NCBI RefSeq assembly: GCF_041624275.1
Contig: NZ_JBFJVE010000010.1
Location: 1 to 30,441, forward strand
Direction: 5' to 3'
Length of the DNA: 30,441 nucleotides
Origin: Shimia sp041624275
GTDB taxonomy: Bacteria; Pseudomonadota; Alphaproteobacteria; Rhodobacterales; Rhodobacteraceae
Every line of letters starts with the position of its first letter. Positions within the stretch are counted from its first letter, which is position 1. Of this stretch, positions 8,178 to 14,513 are shown one piece after another. Both the position numbers and the translations under genes were made by a program. The notes under the pieces are model-generated. The model saw nothing but the letters and a program-made list of their open reading frames with translations, was not told where the DNA came from and ran no database searches.

Positions 8178-8801
8178 ATGACCGACAAGACCCCAGAATC
8201 CCTGATCCGGGTGGCGCGCGAAAGCGGGCGCCACGACCATGTGGAGCCGCTCGACCTCGGGTTGCGGGTGCGCGAATTGCGCAAGGCGCGCAACTGGACG
8301 CTGGAACAGGCGGCAAGCCAGGCCGGGCTGGCCCGTTCGACCCTGTCCAAGATCGAGAACGGCCAGATGTCGCCGACCTACGACGCGCTGAAAAAGGTGG
8401 CGGTGGGGCTGGAGATTTCGGTGCCGCAACTGTTCACGCCGCCGCAGAAGGGCCAGGTCAATGGCCGCATGTCGGTGGTCAAGGATGGCGAGGGCGTGCG
8501 TCAGGCCACCGTCACCTATGAACACGAGCTGCTGGCCGAGACCCTGACCAAGAAGACCATGCTGCCCTATCGCGCCCGGGTGCGCGCGCGCGCGATGGAA
8601 GAGTTCGACGGCTGGGTGCGCCATGACGGCGAGGAGTTTCTCTATGTGCTGACCGGGGTGATCCGGCTCTATACCGAGTTTTACGAACCGGTCGAGATGC
8701 GGCGCGGCGACAGCGCCTATTACGACGGCACGATGGGCCATAACGTGGTCTCGGTCTCGCAGGAGGACGCGATGATCCTCTGGGTGACTTCTTTGGCCTA
8801 A
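8178..8801 (+). CDS. XRE-family transcriptional regulator with C-terminal cupin domain
   Basis: This 207-residue protein has an N-terminal helix-turn-helix of the XRE/Cro type (about 28-83, with LEQAASQAGLARSTLSKIE as the recognition part) and a C-terminal cupin_2 barrel (about 110-207, with HDGEEFLYVLTG and MGHNV segments). Regulators of this build sense a small molecule in the cupin and control neighbouring catabolic genes. The start at 8178 follows a purine-rich AGAAAGA; an upstream in-frame extension of 64 codons would overlap the divergent acyl-CoA synthetase and has no family match. Inference: it controls the acyl-CoA synthetase/FrnE operon, and its ligand is the acid or acyl-CoA handled there. 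It is followed by a 42-base AT-rich gap holding a small hairpin (TTACTGTAA) before the convergent DUF1638 gene. Confidence 0.88.
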   Translation: MTDKTPESLIRVARESGRHDHVEPLDLGLRVRELRKARNWTLEQAASQAGLARSTLSKIENGQMSPTYDALKKVAVGLEISVPQLFTPPQKGQVNGRMSVVKDGEGVRQATVTYEHELLAETLTKKTMLPYRARVRARAMEEFDGWVRHDGEEFLYVLTGVIRLYTEFYEPVEMRRGDSAYYDGTMGHNVVSVSQEDAMILWVTSLA

Positions 8802-8843
8802 ATTACTGTAATAAAAATGAAAACAGCAGTCGTTGCGGGCGCC

Positions 8844-9482
8844 TCAGAGGGCCGCCAGCGCGGTGGCGAGTTCGCCGTAGCCGGTAAAGCGCCGCTCGAA
8901 GGCCAGCCCCAGCCGATCGGCGCAGTCGCGGGCCTTGCGCGTCAGCTCTTCGTCTTCAGTCTGCGCCTGATAGACCAGCTTGGTGTAATTGGCGAAATAC
9001 ATGTCGCGCAGGTCCGGGTGACGGTCGAGCCCCATCGGTTTCCAGACGAAGGCATCGAACTGGCGGACCAGGAAATCGGTCAGGTAGAAGGCGTCGAACT
9101 CGTCTTGGCTGAGGGCCTCGAAACGCGCGTTGCCCTCGAAGAAACTGTAGCAATGGGGGCCTTCGACCATGGCCACCCCGAGCGCCTCGCAGGTCGCGCG
9201 CAGCTGCCCGCCGGTGCCGCAATCGGCATAGACCACGAAGATCTCGTCGTAATCCGCCTGGTGCCGCAGCACCGCCTCGCGCACCGCGCCGGCGATCTTT
9301 TCGGGGTGGACATGCAGGATCGCAGGCAGGCAGGTGAGGTCCATGTGCTGCCAGCCATTGGCCTCGCGCAGCGCGATGATCTCGCGCGCCAGCGCACCGC
9401 AGGCCAGCAACAGGATGCGGCCGGTCCCCCGGGCGGGTTCAAGCCCGGTCTCGGTCAGTTCCCTATCGCTGGGCAGGGTCAT
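8844..9482 (-). CDS. DUF1638 domain protein
   Basis: This is a 212-residue protein of the DUF1638 family, whose members usually lie beside corrinoid-protein methyltransferase genes; the biochemical role is not established to my knowledge. Conserved-looking segments are LLACGALA (25-32), YADCGTGG (85-92), GPHCYSFFEG (108-117) and YFANYTKLVYQ (162-172). Cysteines C28, C88 and C111 lie inside these segments and could bind a metal. I chose the ATG at 9482 because an excellent CAGGAG lies 6 bases upstream; a TTG at 9500 is also in frame but falls in the terminator tail. It is the last gene of the minus-strand B12 methyl-transfer set, only 18 bases after a terminator-type hairpin that follows the corrinoid gene. 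Probably a helper of the corrinoid or methyltransferase protein (inference). Confidence 0.85.
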   Translation of the reverse strand: MTLPSDRELTETGLEPARGTGRILLLACGALAREIIALREANGWQHMDLTCLPAILHVHPEKIAGAVREAVLRHQADYDEIFVVYADCGTGGQLRATCEALGVAMVEGPHCYSFFEGNARFEALSQDEFDAFYLTDFLVRQFDAFVWKPMGLDRHPDLRDMYFANYTKLVYQAQTEDEELTRKARDCADRLGLAFERRFTGYGELATALAAL

Positions 9483-9500
9483 GGGCGTCTCCTGAAACAA

Positions 9501-9528
9501 AAGGCCCGCCAGTGGGTTGGCGGGCCTT
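9501..9528 (-). terminator. Rho-independent terminator/attenuator between corrinoid gene and DUF1638
   Basis: On the minus strand AAGGCCCGCCA and TGGCGGGCCTT form an 11-base-pair perfect stem with a 6-base loop, followed by TTTTGTTT. It starts 23 bases after the corrinoid gene stop, and its T-rich tail runs straight into the CAGGAG ribosome site of the DUF1638 gene. It would end most corrinoid transcripts and leave DUF1638 to read-through. Confidence 0.85.
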
Positions 9529-9551
9529 CCTAATGTGACTGTCCGACCGGA

Positions 9552-10250
9552 TCAGCCCGCCATCTGGTTGTGCTTGCGACCGACCAGTTCCTTGGCGGTT
9601 TCCACCGCGACCGCGGCGTCGCGGCAATAGGCGTCGGCGCCGATCGCCTTGCCGAATTCCTCGTTCAGCGGCGCCCCGCCGACCAGCACCACATAGTCGT
9701 CGCGCACGCCCTGTTCGACCAGGGTGTCGATGACCACCTTCATGTAGGGCATGGTGGTGGTCAGCAGCGCCGACATGCCGAGGATGTCGGGTTTCTCGTT
9801 CTCCAGCGCCTCGAGATAGTTCTCGACCGGGTTGTTGATGCCAAGGTCGACGACCTCGAAGCCGGCGCCTTCCATCATCATCGACACCAGGTTCTTGCCG
9901 ATGTCGTGGATGTCGCCCTTGACGGTGCCGATGACCATCTTGCCGACGCGCGGTGCACCGGTTTCGGCCAGAAGCGGCTTCAGGATCGACATGCCACCCT
10001 TCATCGCGTTGGCCGCCAGCAGCACCTCGGGGACGAAGAGGATGCCGTCGCGGAAATCTGCGCCGACGATGGTCATGCCGCCAACCAGCGCCTTGGTGAG
10101 AATGTCATACGGCGTCCAGCCGCGTTCAAGCAGGATGTTCACCCCTTCTTCGATCTCTTCCTTGAGACCGTCGTAGAGATCGTCGAACATCTGCTGGACC
10201 AGTTCTTCGTCGTCCAGTTCCGACAGGATGATATCGTCTTCTTCCGACAT
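9552..10250 (-). CDS. B12-binding corrinoid protein (methyl carrier of a split methionine synthase or similar system)
   Basis: This 232-residue protein has an N-terminal helical cap domain (about 15-100, MetH/MtaC type, rich in acidic residues at the extreme N-terminus) and a C-terminal cobalamin-binding Rossmann domain. The signature GDIHDIG (112-118) supplies the lower-axial histidine H115; the rest of the motif follows as SAL (160-162) and VGGAP (190-194). It is expected to carry a methyl group on cobalt between a methyl donor protein and the homocysteine methyltransferase encoded upstream. The start at 10250 has AGAGGA 7 bases before it. Context (homocysteine methyltransferase, DUF1638) supports a split methionine synthase like the one I recall being reported from Phaeobacter; the pterin-binding and reactivation parts are not in this window. 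A methylamine-type role is the alternative. Confidence 0.93.
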   Translation of the reverse strand: MSEEDDIILSELDDEELVQQMFDDLYDGLKEEIEEGVNILLERGWTPYDILTKALVGGMTIVGADFRDGILFVPEVLLAANAMKGGMSILKPLLAETGAPRVGKMVIGTVKGDIHDIGKNLVSMMMEGAGFEVVDLGINNPVENYLEALENEKPDILGMSALLTTTMPYMKVVIDTLVEQGVRDDYVVLVGGAPLNEEFGKAIGADAYCRDAAVAVETAKELVGRKHNQMAG

Positions 10251-10561
10251 GGGCGTTCCTCTGCTGTCCGGCTTGAGTGCCGGTATCACGGTGTTTTTCA
10301 ACACTTGCTCTTTTTCCGGTGGCCCGACTGTCAAAATTACGACATAGGCGAAGCTCGGACCGACTTAACACGGCGATAATCCGGGCTTCCAATGAAAATT
10401 TCTCATGCAGATGCTGAGCCGCGGCACATGACCGCAAGAGCGTCAGGGCCATTGGCACGGCCGCAGGGCGCAATGCTCCGGAACGGCCCCAGCGGCCGTT
10501 CGGAGGCGTCGACGATCCGGTCCGTCGGCGCGCGGCAACGCGCCGGCCGATGGCGGGCGAT
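10251..10561 (-). promoter_or_regulatory. 311-base leader/intergenic region before the corrinoid gene
   Basis: No credible gene is present. On the minus strand the region holds a TTGACA (10329-10334) as a possible -35 without a good -10, then two small hairpins near the start codon (GTGTT-GAAA-AACAC and CCGGC-ACTCAA-GCCGG). I looked for a cobalamin riboswitch B12 box and for SAM-II or SAM/SAH riboswitch cores and did not find a convincing one. Confidence 0.3.
10481..10501 (-). terminator. Hairpin after the 89-residue gene
   Basis: GAACGGCC and GGCCGTTC form an 8-base-pair perfect stem with a 5-base loop, 60 bases after the stop of the small gene on the minus strand. No T-run follows, so it may be a Rho-assisted terminator or an RNA 3'-end stabiliser. 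Confidence 0.4.
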
Positions 10562-10831
10562 CTAGCCCTTTTCCATCGCCGCGATGGCTTCGGCGACGCG
10601 GCGCGCCTTGGCGATGGCCAGCGCCGCCAGCGCGATGTGATCGTCGGTGTTGCAGGCGGCGATCTTCTCGTCGAATTCCTGCCGCGCCTGTTCCAGCGCC
10701 GCGATTTCCGAGGGCAGCACCTCGAAGGCGTATTCCAGCGGCGCATCCGGGGCCAGAACCCCGTCTTCGCGCAGTTTCTCCTCGGCCAGCTCGCGCGCTG
10801 CGGGGGTCATCTTGTCAAACAATATGCTCAT
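10562..10831 (-). CDS. Hypothetical 89-residue helical protein
   Basis: I do not recognise this family. The product is small, acidic and predicted to be almost entirely helical: a first helix around 8-22, a hydrophobic stretch around 32-47, a charged helix 42-59 and an alanine-rich helix 64-87. There is one cysteine (C60), no signal peptide and no membrane segment. Its gene has a clear start: GAAGGAG lies 5-7 bases before the ATG at 10831. It lies on the same strand between the homocysteine methyltransferase (with a strong terminator between) and the corrinoid protein (with a 311-base leader between), so it appears to have its own promoter. The position suggests a role with the methyl-transfer proteins, perhaps as an adaptor, but that is guesswork. 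Confidence 0.7.
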   Translation of the reverse strand: MSILFDKMTPAARELAEEKLREDGVLAPDAPLEYAFEVLPSEIAALEQARQEFDEKIAACNTDDHIALAALAIAKARRVAEAIAAMEKG

Positions 10832-10965
10832 GGTCGTCTCCTTCGCCGGCTCTCCCGTCGAAGCTGCGCTGATCGCAGCCGTCCTCGCCCGGCCGGCAAG
10901 GCCAGCTTGGAACGGCGGCGGGGGCGGCGGCACTGATCTAGGTCAAGCGGCGTCAGTGCGTCGCA

Positions 10966-10998
10966 GCAAAAAGGCGCCGCCCTTGCCGGGGCGGCGCC
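10966..10998 (-). terminator. Rho-independent terminator of the homocysteine methyltransferase gene
   Basis: On the minus strand GGCGCCGCC (10990-10998) pairs with GGCGGCGCC (10973-10981) across a short GC-rich loop, followed by TTTTTGC. It begins 27 bases after the methyltransferase stop and should separate that gene from the small gene downstream. Confidence 0.85.
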
Positions 10999-11024
10999 GT
11001 TGTTCTGCGGTATTGGCCGTGGGC

Positions 11025-12053
11025 TCAGCTGCTGGTGCGCCGGCGGCGGCCGCCCCCACCCCGGCGCGGCGCCGGGCCTGCGTCTTTGCCGGTGCCGTCA
11101 CCGGCCGAGGAAAAGGGGCCGAGGACGTCGGTGATCTGTTCCAGCGTCGGGCGGGGGCCGGCCTCGCTGTTTTCCAGCGCCCGGCGCATCGCCGCCAGAT
11201 GCTCGGGCATGGTGCCGCAGCAGCCACCGATGATCCGGGCGCCGCAGTTGCGCGCCATCACCGCGTATTCCCCCATCAGCTCGGGGGTGCCGTCGTAATG
11301 GATATGGCCATCGACATATTTGGGAATCCCGGCATTGCCCTTGGCGATGATCGGACGTTCGGCGCCCTGCGCGGCAAAGCCCAGCACCGTGCGCAGCAGG
11401 TCCGAGGCACCGGTGCCGCAGTTGGCGCCATAGGCCAGCGGCGGGTTGGGCAGGCTCTCGACCAGCTGCACCATGTCCTGCGAGGTCACGCCCATCATGG
11501 TGCGCCCGGCGGTGTCGAAGCTCATCGTGCCGCACCACGGCATGCCGGCCAGCGCAAAGGCCTCGGCGGCGGCGCGGTATTCCTCGGGGGCGGAAATGGT
11601 TTCCAGCCACAGCACGTCGGCGCCGCCCTCTTTCAGGCCCTCGGCCTGCTCGTGGAAGATCTCGACCGCCTCGGCGTGGCTCAGCGCGCCCACCGGCTGC
11701 ATGATCTCCCCGGTCGGGCCGACAGAGCCGGCGACGATCACGGTGCGGCCGCTGGCATCGGCGACCTCGCGGCCCAGTTCGGCGGCGATGCGCGACAGCT
11801 CGCGGGCGCGGTGGCCGGCCTCGTGCAGCTTGAGCCGCGCCGCGTTGCCGCCGAAGGAATTGGTCAGGAACAGGTCGCTGCCATTGTCGACCGCCAGGCT
11901 GTAAAGCTGCTTGATCCGGTCGGGATGCTGTTCGTTCCAGAGTTCCGGCGCGTCGCCCGAACTCAGACCCATGTTGAACAGGTTGGTGCCGGTCGCGCCG
12001 TCGGCCATGATCCAGTCGCGGCGTTCCAGCATCTTGGACAGGGCATCGCTCAT
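11025..12053 (-). CDS. bmt: Zinc-dependent homocysteine S-methyltransferase (annotated in relatives as betaine-homocysteine methyltransferase)
   Basis: This 342-residue protein has the homocysteine S-methyltransferase TIM-barrel fold. The beginning MADGATGTN (16-24), the zinc ligand C212 in GANCG and the pair C278-C279 in GGCCG are the family's thiol-activating zinc site. It transfers a methyl group to homocysteine to form methionine. Relatives in Rhodobacterales are labelled betaine-homocysteine methyltransferase, but the neighbouring corrinoid protein and DUF1638 suggest that here the donor is methyl-cobalamin, making it the homocysteine module of a split methionine synthase. The ATG at 12053 follows a near-perfect AAGGAG by 7 bases. 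The last 25 residues form a disordered, very basic Gly/Arg tail (RRGGGGRRRR) not needed for catalysis. It is followed by a strong terminator. Confidence 0.9.
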   Translation of the reverse strand: MSDALSKMLERRDWIMADGATGTNLFNMGLSSGDAPELWNEQHPDRIKQLYSLAVDNGSDLFLTNSFGGNAARLKLHEAGHRARELSRIAAELGREVADASGRTVIVAGSVGPTGEIMQPVGALSHAEAVEIFHEQAEGLKEGGADVLWLETISAPEEYRAAAEAFALAGMPWCGTMSFDTAGRTMMGVTSQDMVQLVESLPNPPLAYGANCGTGASDLLRTVLGFAAQGAERPIIAKGNAGIPKYVDGHIHYDGTPELMGEYAVMARNCGARIIGGCCGTMPEHLAAMRRALENSEAGPRPTLEQITDVLGPFSSAGDGTGKDAGPAPRRGGGGRRRRTSS

Positions 12054-12209
12054 CGGGAAACTCCTTCTTGCCACTTGTGGCCCCCTTTGCGCGCCTGTCT
12101 GTCACGCGGTCGCGGTGATGGCAATCCTATTCGGCTCATGGTGATTATGAGGTGATCACGCGCACGGCCGGGTGCCCCGCGGCGCCGGCGGCCTGCGCCG
12201 GACAGCAAA
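12054..12209 (-). promoter_or_regulatory. Upstream region of the homocysteine methyltransferase gene with repeated GTGAT elements
   Basis: On the plus strand GGTGATTATGAGGTGATCAC (12140-12159) holds two copies of GGTGAT 11 bases apart and the palindrome GTGATCAC. This is about 90-105 bases before the start codon and could be a regulator site in the promoter region. No riboswitch core was recognised. Confidence 0.25.
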
Positions 12210-12229
12210 GCGGGCCCCGAAGGGCCCGC
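12210..12229 (-). terminator. Rho-independent terminator of the zeta-subunit gene
   Basis: GCGGGCCC and GGGCCCGC form an 8-base-pair stem with a stable TTCG-type tetraloop on the minus strand, followed by TTTGCTG. It lies 28 bases after the stop of the zeta gene. The T-run is short but the stem is strong. Confidence 0.75.
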
Positions 12230-12257
12230 GAATCGCTTTTGCAGGTAAAGTGCCGGA

Positions 12258-12572
12258 TCAGACTTCGTTGACGATCTGCTGCTTGGCGATCAGCAGCAGT
12301 TCGGCGCGTTTCTCGCGGATTGCCTGCGAGGTGATGGTGCCCTCGAGATCGGCGACGACCTTGCGCACCACATCCTCGTGACCGGCTTCCTCGAAATCGG
12401 CGATGACGACGGTTTTGGCATAGGCTTCCGCCTCGGCGCCGGATTTGCCAAGGGTTTCCGCGGCCCAGAGGCCAAGCAGCTTGTTGGCGCGGGCCTCGGC
12501 CTTGAACTTCATTTCCTCGTCATGGGCAAATTTGGCTTCGAATGCGTGTTCGCGATCATCAAAGGTGGTCAT
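12258..12572 (-). CDS. F1-ATPase inhibitor zeta subunit (DUF1476)
   Basis: This 104-residue protein matches the DUF1476 family, the zeta inhibitor of alphaproteobacterial F1Fo-ATP synthase described in Paracoccus denitrificans, which blocks ATP hydrolysis by inserting its N-terminal helix into F1. The N-terminal MTTFDDREHAFEAKFAHDEE region, followed by a KFKAEARANKLLGLWAA helix and a four-helix body, is typical. It has normal length, no signal peptide and no cysteines. The start at 12572 has AAGGGAA upstream. It is divergent from purC, an arrangement I have often seen in related genomes, and is followed by its own terminator. Highly likely. Confidence 0.9.
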   Translation of the reverse strand: MTTFDDREHAFEAKFAHDEEMKFKAEARANKLLGLWAAETLGKSGAEAEAYAKTVVIADFEEAGHEDVVRKVVADLEGTITSQAIREKRAELLLIAKQQIVNEV

Positions 12573-12729
12573 CTGCGGATTCCCTTGCAAATGTTGGTGT
12601 TGGCTCTTGTATGCACATGAGGACCGCATGCCGCAAGGGGGCGGGGCACGCTTGCGACAATGCCGCCCATGGATTATGAGGGCGCCAGAAAGCGGGGAGT
12701 CGGCCCCGGCAGACAGGAAAGAGACCTCG

Positions 12730-13485
12730 ATGGCGCGTGGGAAGAAGATTTACGAAGGCAAGGCCAAGATTCTGTTCGAAGGCCCCGAGCCGGGCACGAT
12801 CGTGCAGTACTTCAAGGACGACGCGACCGCGTTCAACGCCGAGAAGAAGGATGTCATCGACGGCAAGGGCGCGCTCAACAACCGCCTGTCGGAATATTTC
12901 ATGACCGGGCTCAACCAGATCGGCGTGCCGACCCATTTCCTGAAGCGGCTGAACATGCGCGAGCAGCTGGTGCGCTCCTGCGAGATCATCCCGCTCGAGG
13001 TCATCGTGCGCAACTTCGCCGCCGGCTCGATGAGCAAGCGGCTCGGCGTCGACGAGGGCACCCAGCTGCCGCGCCCGATCGTCGAATATTGCTACAAGGA
13101 CGACGCCCTGGGGGATCCGCTGGTCACCGAGGAACATATCGCCGCCTTCGGCTGGGCCAGCCAGCAGGACATGGACGACATTCTCGGCCTGGCGCTGCGG
13201 GTCAACGATTTCCTGTCGGGCGTGATGTATGGCGTCGGCATCAAGCTGGTGGATTTCAAGATCGAGATCGGCCGCGTCTACGAGGGCGATTTCCAGCGTC
13301 TTGTCGTCGCCGACGAGATCAGCCCCGACAGCTGCCGGCTGTGGGACATCGAGACCGGCCAGAAACTGGACAAGGACGTGTTCCGCCGCGACCTCGGCAG
13401 CCTGACCGACGCCTATGCCGAAGTGGCGCGCCGCCTCGGCGTGATGCCGCGCGGCACCGGGCCGAAACCGACCCTGGTCAACTGA
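12730..13485 (+). CDS. purC: Phosphoribosylaminoimidazole-succinocarboxamide synthase
   Basis: This 251-residue SAICAR synthase joins aspartate to CAIR with ATP, a step of de novo purine synthesis. Family motifs are KIYEGKAK (6-13), a VIVRNFAAGS segment (signature LPIEVIVRN type) and LVDFKIEIG near residue 175. Length is normal. The ATG at 12730 follows AGGAAAGAG; in-frame ATGs further upstream would read through the divergent zeta gene's promoter region and have no family match. It is followed after 92 bases by purS and purQ, so the three purine genes may form one transcription unit. Confidence 0.96.
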   Translation: MARGKKIYEGKAKILFEGPEPGTIVQYFKDDATAFNAEKKDVIDGKGALNNRLSEYFMTGLNQIGVPTHFLKRLNMREQLVRSCEIIPLEVIVRNFAAGSMSKRLGVDEGTQLPRPIVEYCYKDDALGDPLVTEEHIAAFGWASQQDMDDILGLALRVNDFLSGVMYGVGIKLVDFKIEIGRVYEGDFQRLVVADEISPDSCRLWDIETGQKLDKDVFRRDLGSLTDAYAEVARRLGVMPRGTGPKPTLVN

Positions 13486-13577
13486 GACCCCTGCGCCCCG
13501 GGGCGGGCGCGGAATTTGAGTATTTTTGAAGAGATGAAGCCGGGGATGCGCTTTGTCTTGCAGCCGGAGAGAAAGAC
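13486..13577 (+). promoter_or_regulatory. purC-purS gap with a motif typical of Rhodobacterales intergenic DNA
   Basis: The gap contains a GC-rich CGCCCCGGGGCG inverted element followed by TTTGAGTATTTTTGAAGAGATGAAG (about 13515-13539). From memory, similar GAGTATTT...GAAG tails occur after many Rhodobacterales genes, so this may be a terminator-linked or dispersed element. A GGAGAG ribosome site for purS follows at about 13566. Confidence 0.35.
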
Positions 13578-13808
13578 ATGAAAGCACGTGTGTACGTGAT
13601 GCTGAAAAATGGCGTTCTGGACCCGCAGGGCGAAGCCGTGCGCCATGCGCTCGGGAGCCTCGGGTTCGACGGCGTCGAGGGCGTGCGCCAGGGCAAGGTG
13701 ATCGAGCTGGACCTGGCCGAGGGCAGCACCGAGGACACGGTCACCGAGATGTGCGAGAAGCTGCTCGCCAACACGGTGATCGAAAGCTACCGCGTGGAGC
13801 TGCTCTGA
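13578..13808 (+). CDS. purS: Phosphoribosylformylglycinamidine synthase subunit PurS
   Basis: This 76-residue protein is the small structural subunit of the three-part FGAM synthase (PurS-PurQ-PurL), which converts FGAR to FGAM. The sequence begins with MKARVYVMLKNGVLDPQG, the usual PurS start, and has the expected length. GGAGAGAAAG lies just upstream. Its TGA shares a base with the purQ start (TGATG at 13806-13810), so the two are translationally coupled. The large subunit purL is not in this window. Confidence 0.95.
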   Translation: MKARVYVMLKNGVLDPQGEAVRHALGSLGFDGVEGVRQGKVIELDLAEGSTEDTVTEMCEKLLANTVIESYRVELL

Positions 13809-14476
13809 TGAAGGCGGCGGTCATCGTTTTTCCCGGGTCGAACTGCGACCGCGATCTCGCGGTGGCCTTCGAACGCGCCGGCATGGATGTCACCATGGTC
13901 TGGCACAAGGACACCGATCTGCCGCAGGGGCTGGACATCGTCGGCGTGCCCGGCGGCTTTTCCTTCGGCGATTACCTGCGCTGCGGGGCGATCGCGGCCA
14001 ATTCTCCGATCTGCAAGTCGCTGGTGCGCCACACCGAGCGCGGCGGCTATGCGCTGGGGATCTGCAACGGGTTCCAGATCCTGACCGAGACCGGCATCCT
14101 GCCGGGGGCGCTGCGCCGCAATGCCGGGCTGAAATACATCTGCCGCAGCGTCGGGCTGCGGGTCGAGACCGCCGAGACCGCCTTTACCGGCGGCTATGAC
14201 AAGGGGCAGGAGATCGACATCCCGATCGCCCATCACGACGGCAACTACTATGTCGACGAGGCCAAGCTGGCGCAGCTGCAGGGCGAGGGCCGGATCGCCT
14301 TCAGCTATACCGACAATCCCAACGGGTCGGTGGCCGACATCGCCGGGGTGGTGTCCAAGAACCGCCGCGTGCTGGGCATGATGCCGCACCCCGAGCGCGC
14401 CGCCGACGCTGCCCACGGCGGCACCGACGGGGTGGCAATGTTCCGCTCGCTGGTGGGCCAGCTGGCGACGGCGTGA
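13808..14476 (+). CDS. purQ: Phosphoribosylformylglycinamidine synthase subunit PurQ
   Basis: This 222-residue class I glutamine amidotransferase subunit supplies ammonia to PurL in FGAM synthesis. It begins with KAAVIVFPGSNCDRD; the catalytic cysteine lies in the nucleophile elbow GICNGFQ (near residue 86), and the His/Glu of the triad lie in the C-terminal MMPHPERA segment. Length is normal. It overlaps purS by one base. The next gene, dctB, begins 37 bases later. Confidence 0.96.
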   Translation: MKAAVIVFPGSNCDRDLAVAFERAGMDVTMVWHKDTDLPQGLDIVGVPGGFSFGDYLRCGAIAANSPICKSLVRHTERGGYALGICNGFQILTETGILPGALRRNAGLKYICRSVGLRVETAETAFTGGYDKGQEIDIPIAHHDGNYYVDEAKLAQLQGEGRIAFSYTDNPNGSVADIAGVVSKNRRVLGMMPHPERAADAAHGGTDGVAMFRSLVGQLATA

Positions 14477-14513
14477 CTTGAGGCCGCGCCCCGGCGGGCG
14501 TAATCTCGGGGGC

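Noticed and set aside
9483..9500. TTG start at 9500 for DUF1638
   Set aside because: It lies in the T-tail of the terminator with no ribosome site, whereas the ATG at 9482 has a near-perfect CAGGAG.
10251..10561. Cobalamin or SAM riboswitch before the corrinoid gene
   Set aside because: I searched by eye for a B12 box and for SAM-II and SAM/SAH cores; only small local hairpins and a lone TTGACA are present.
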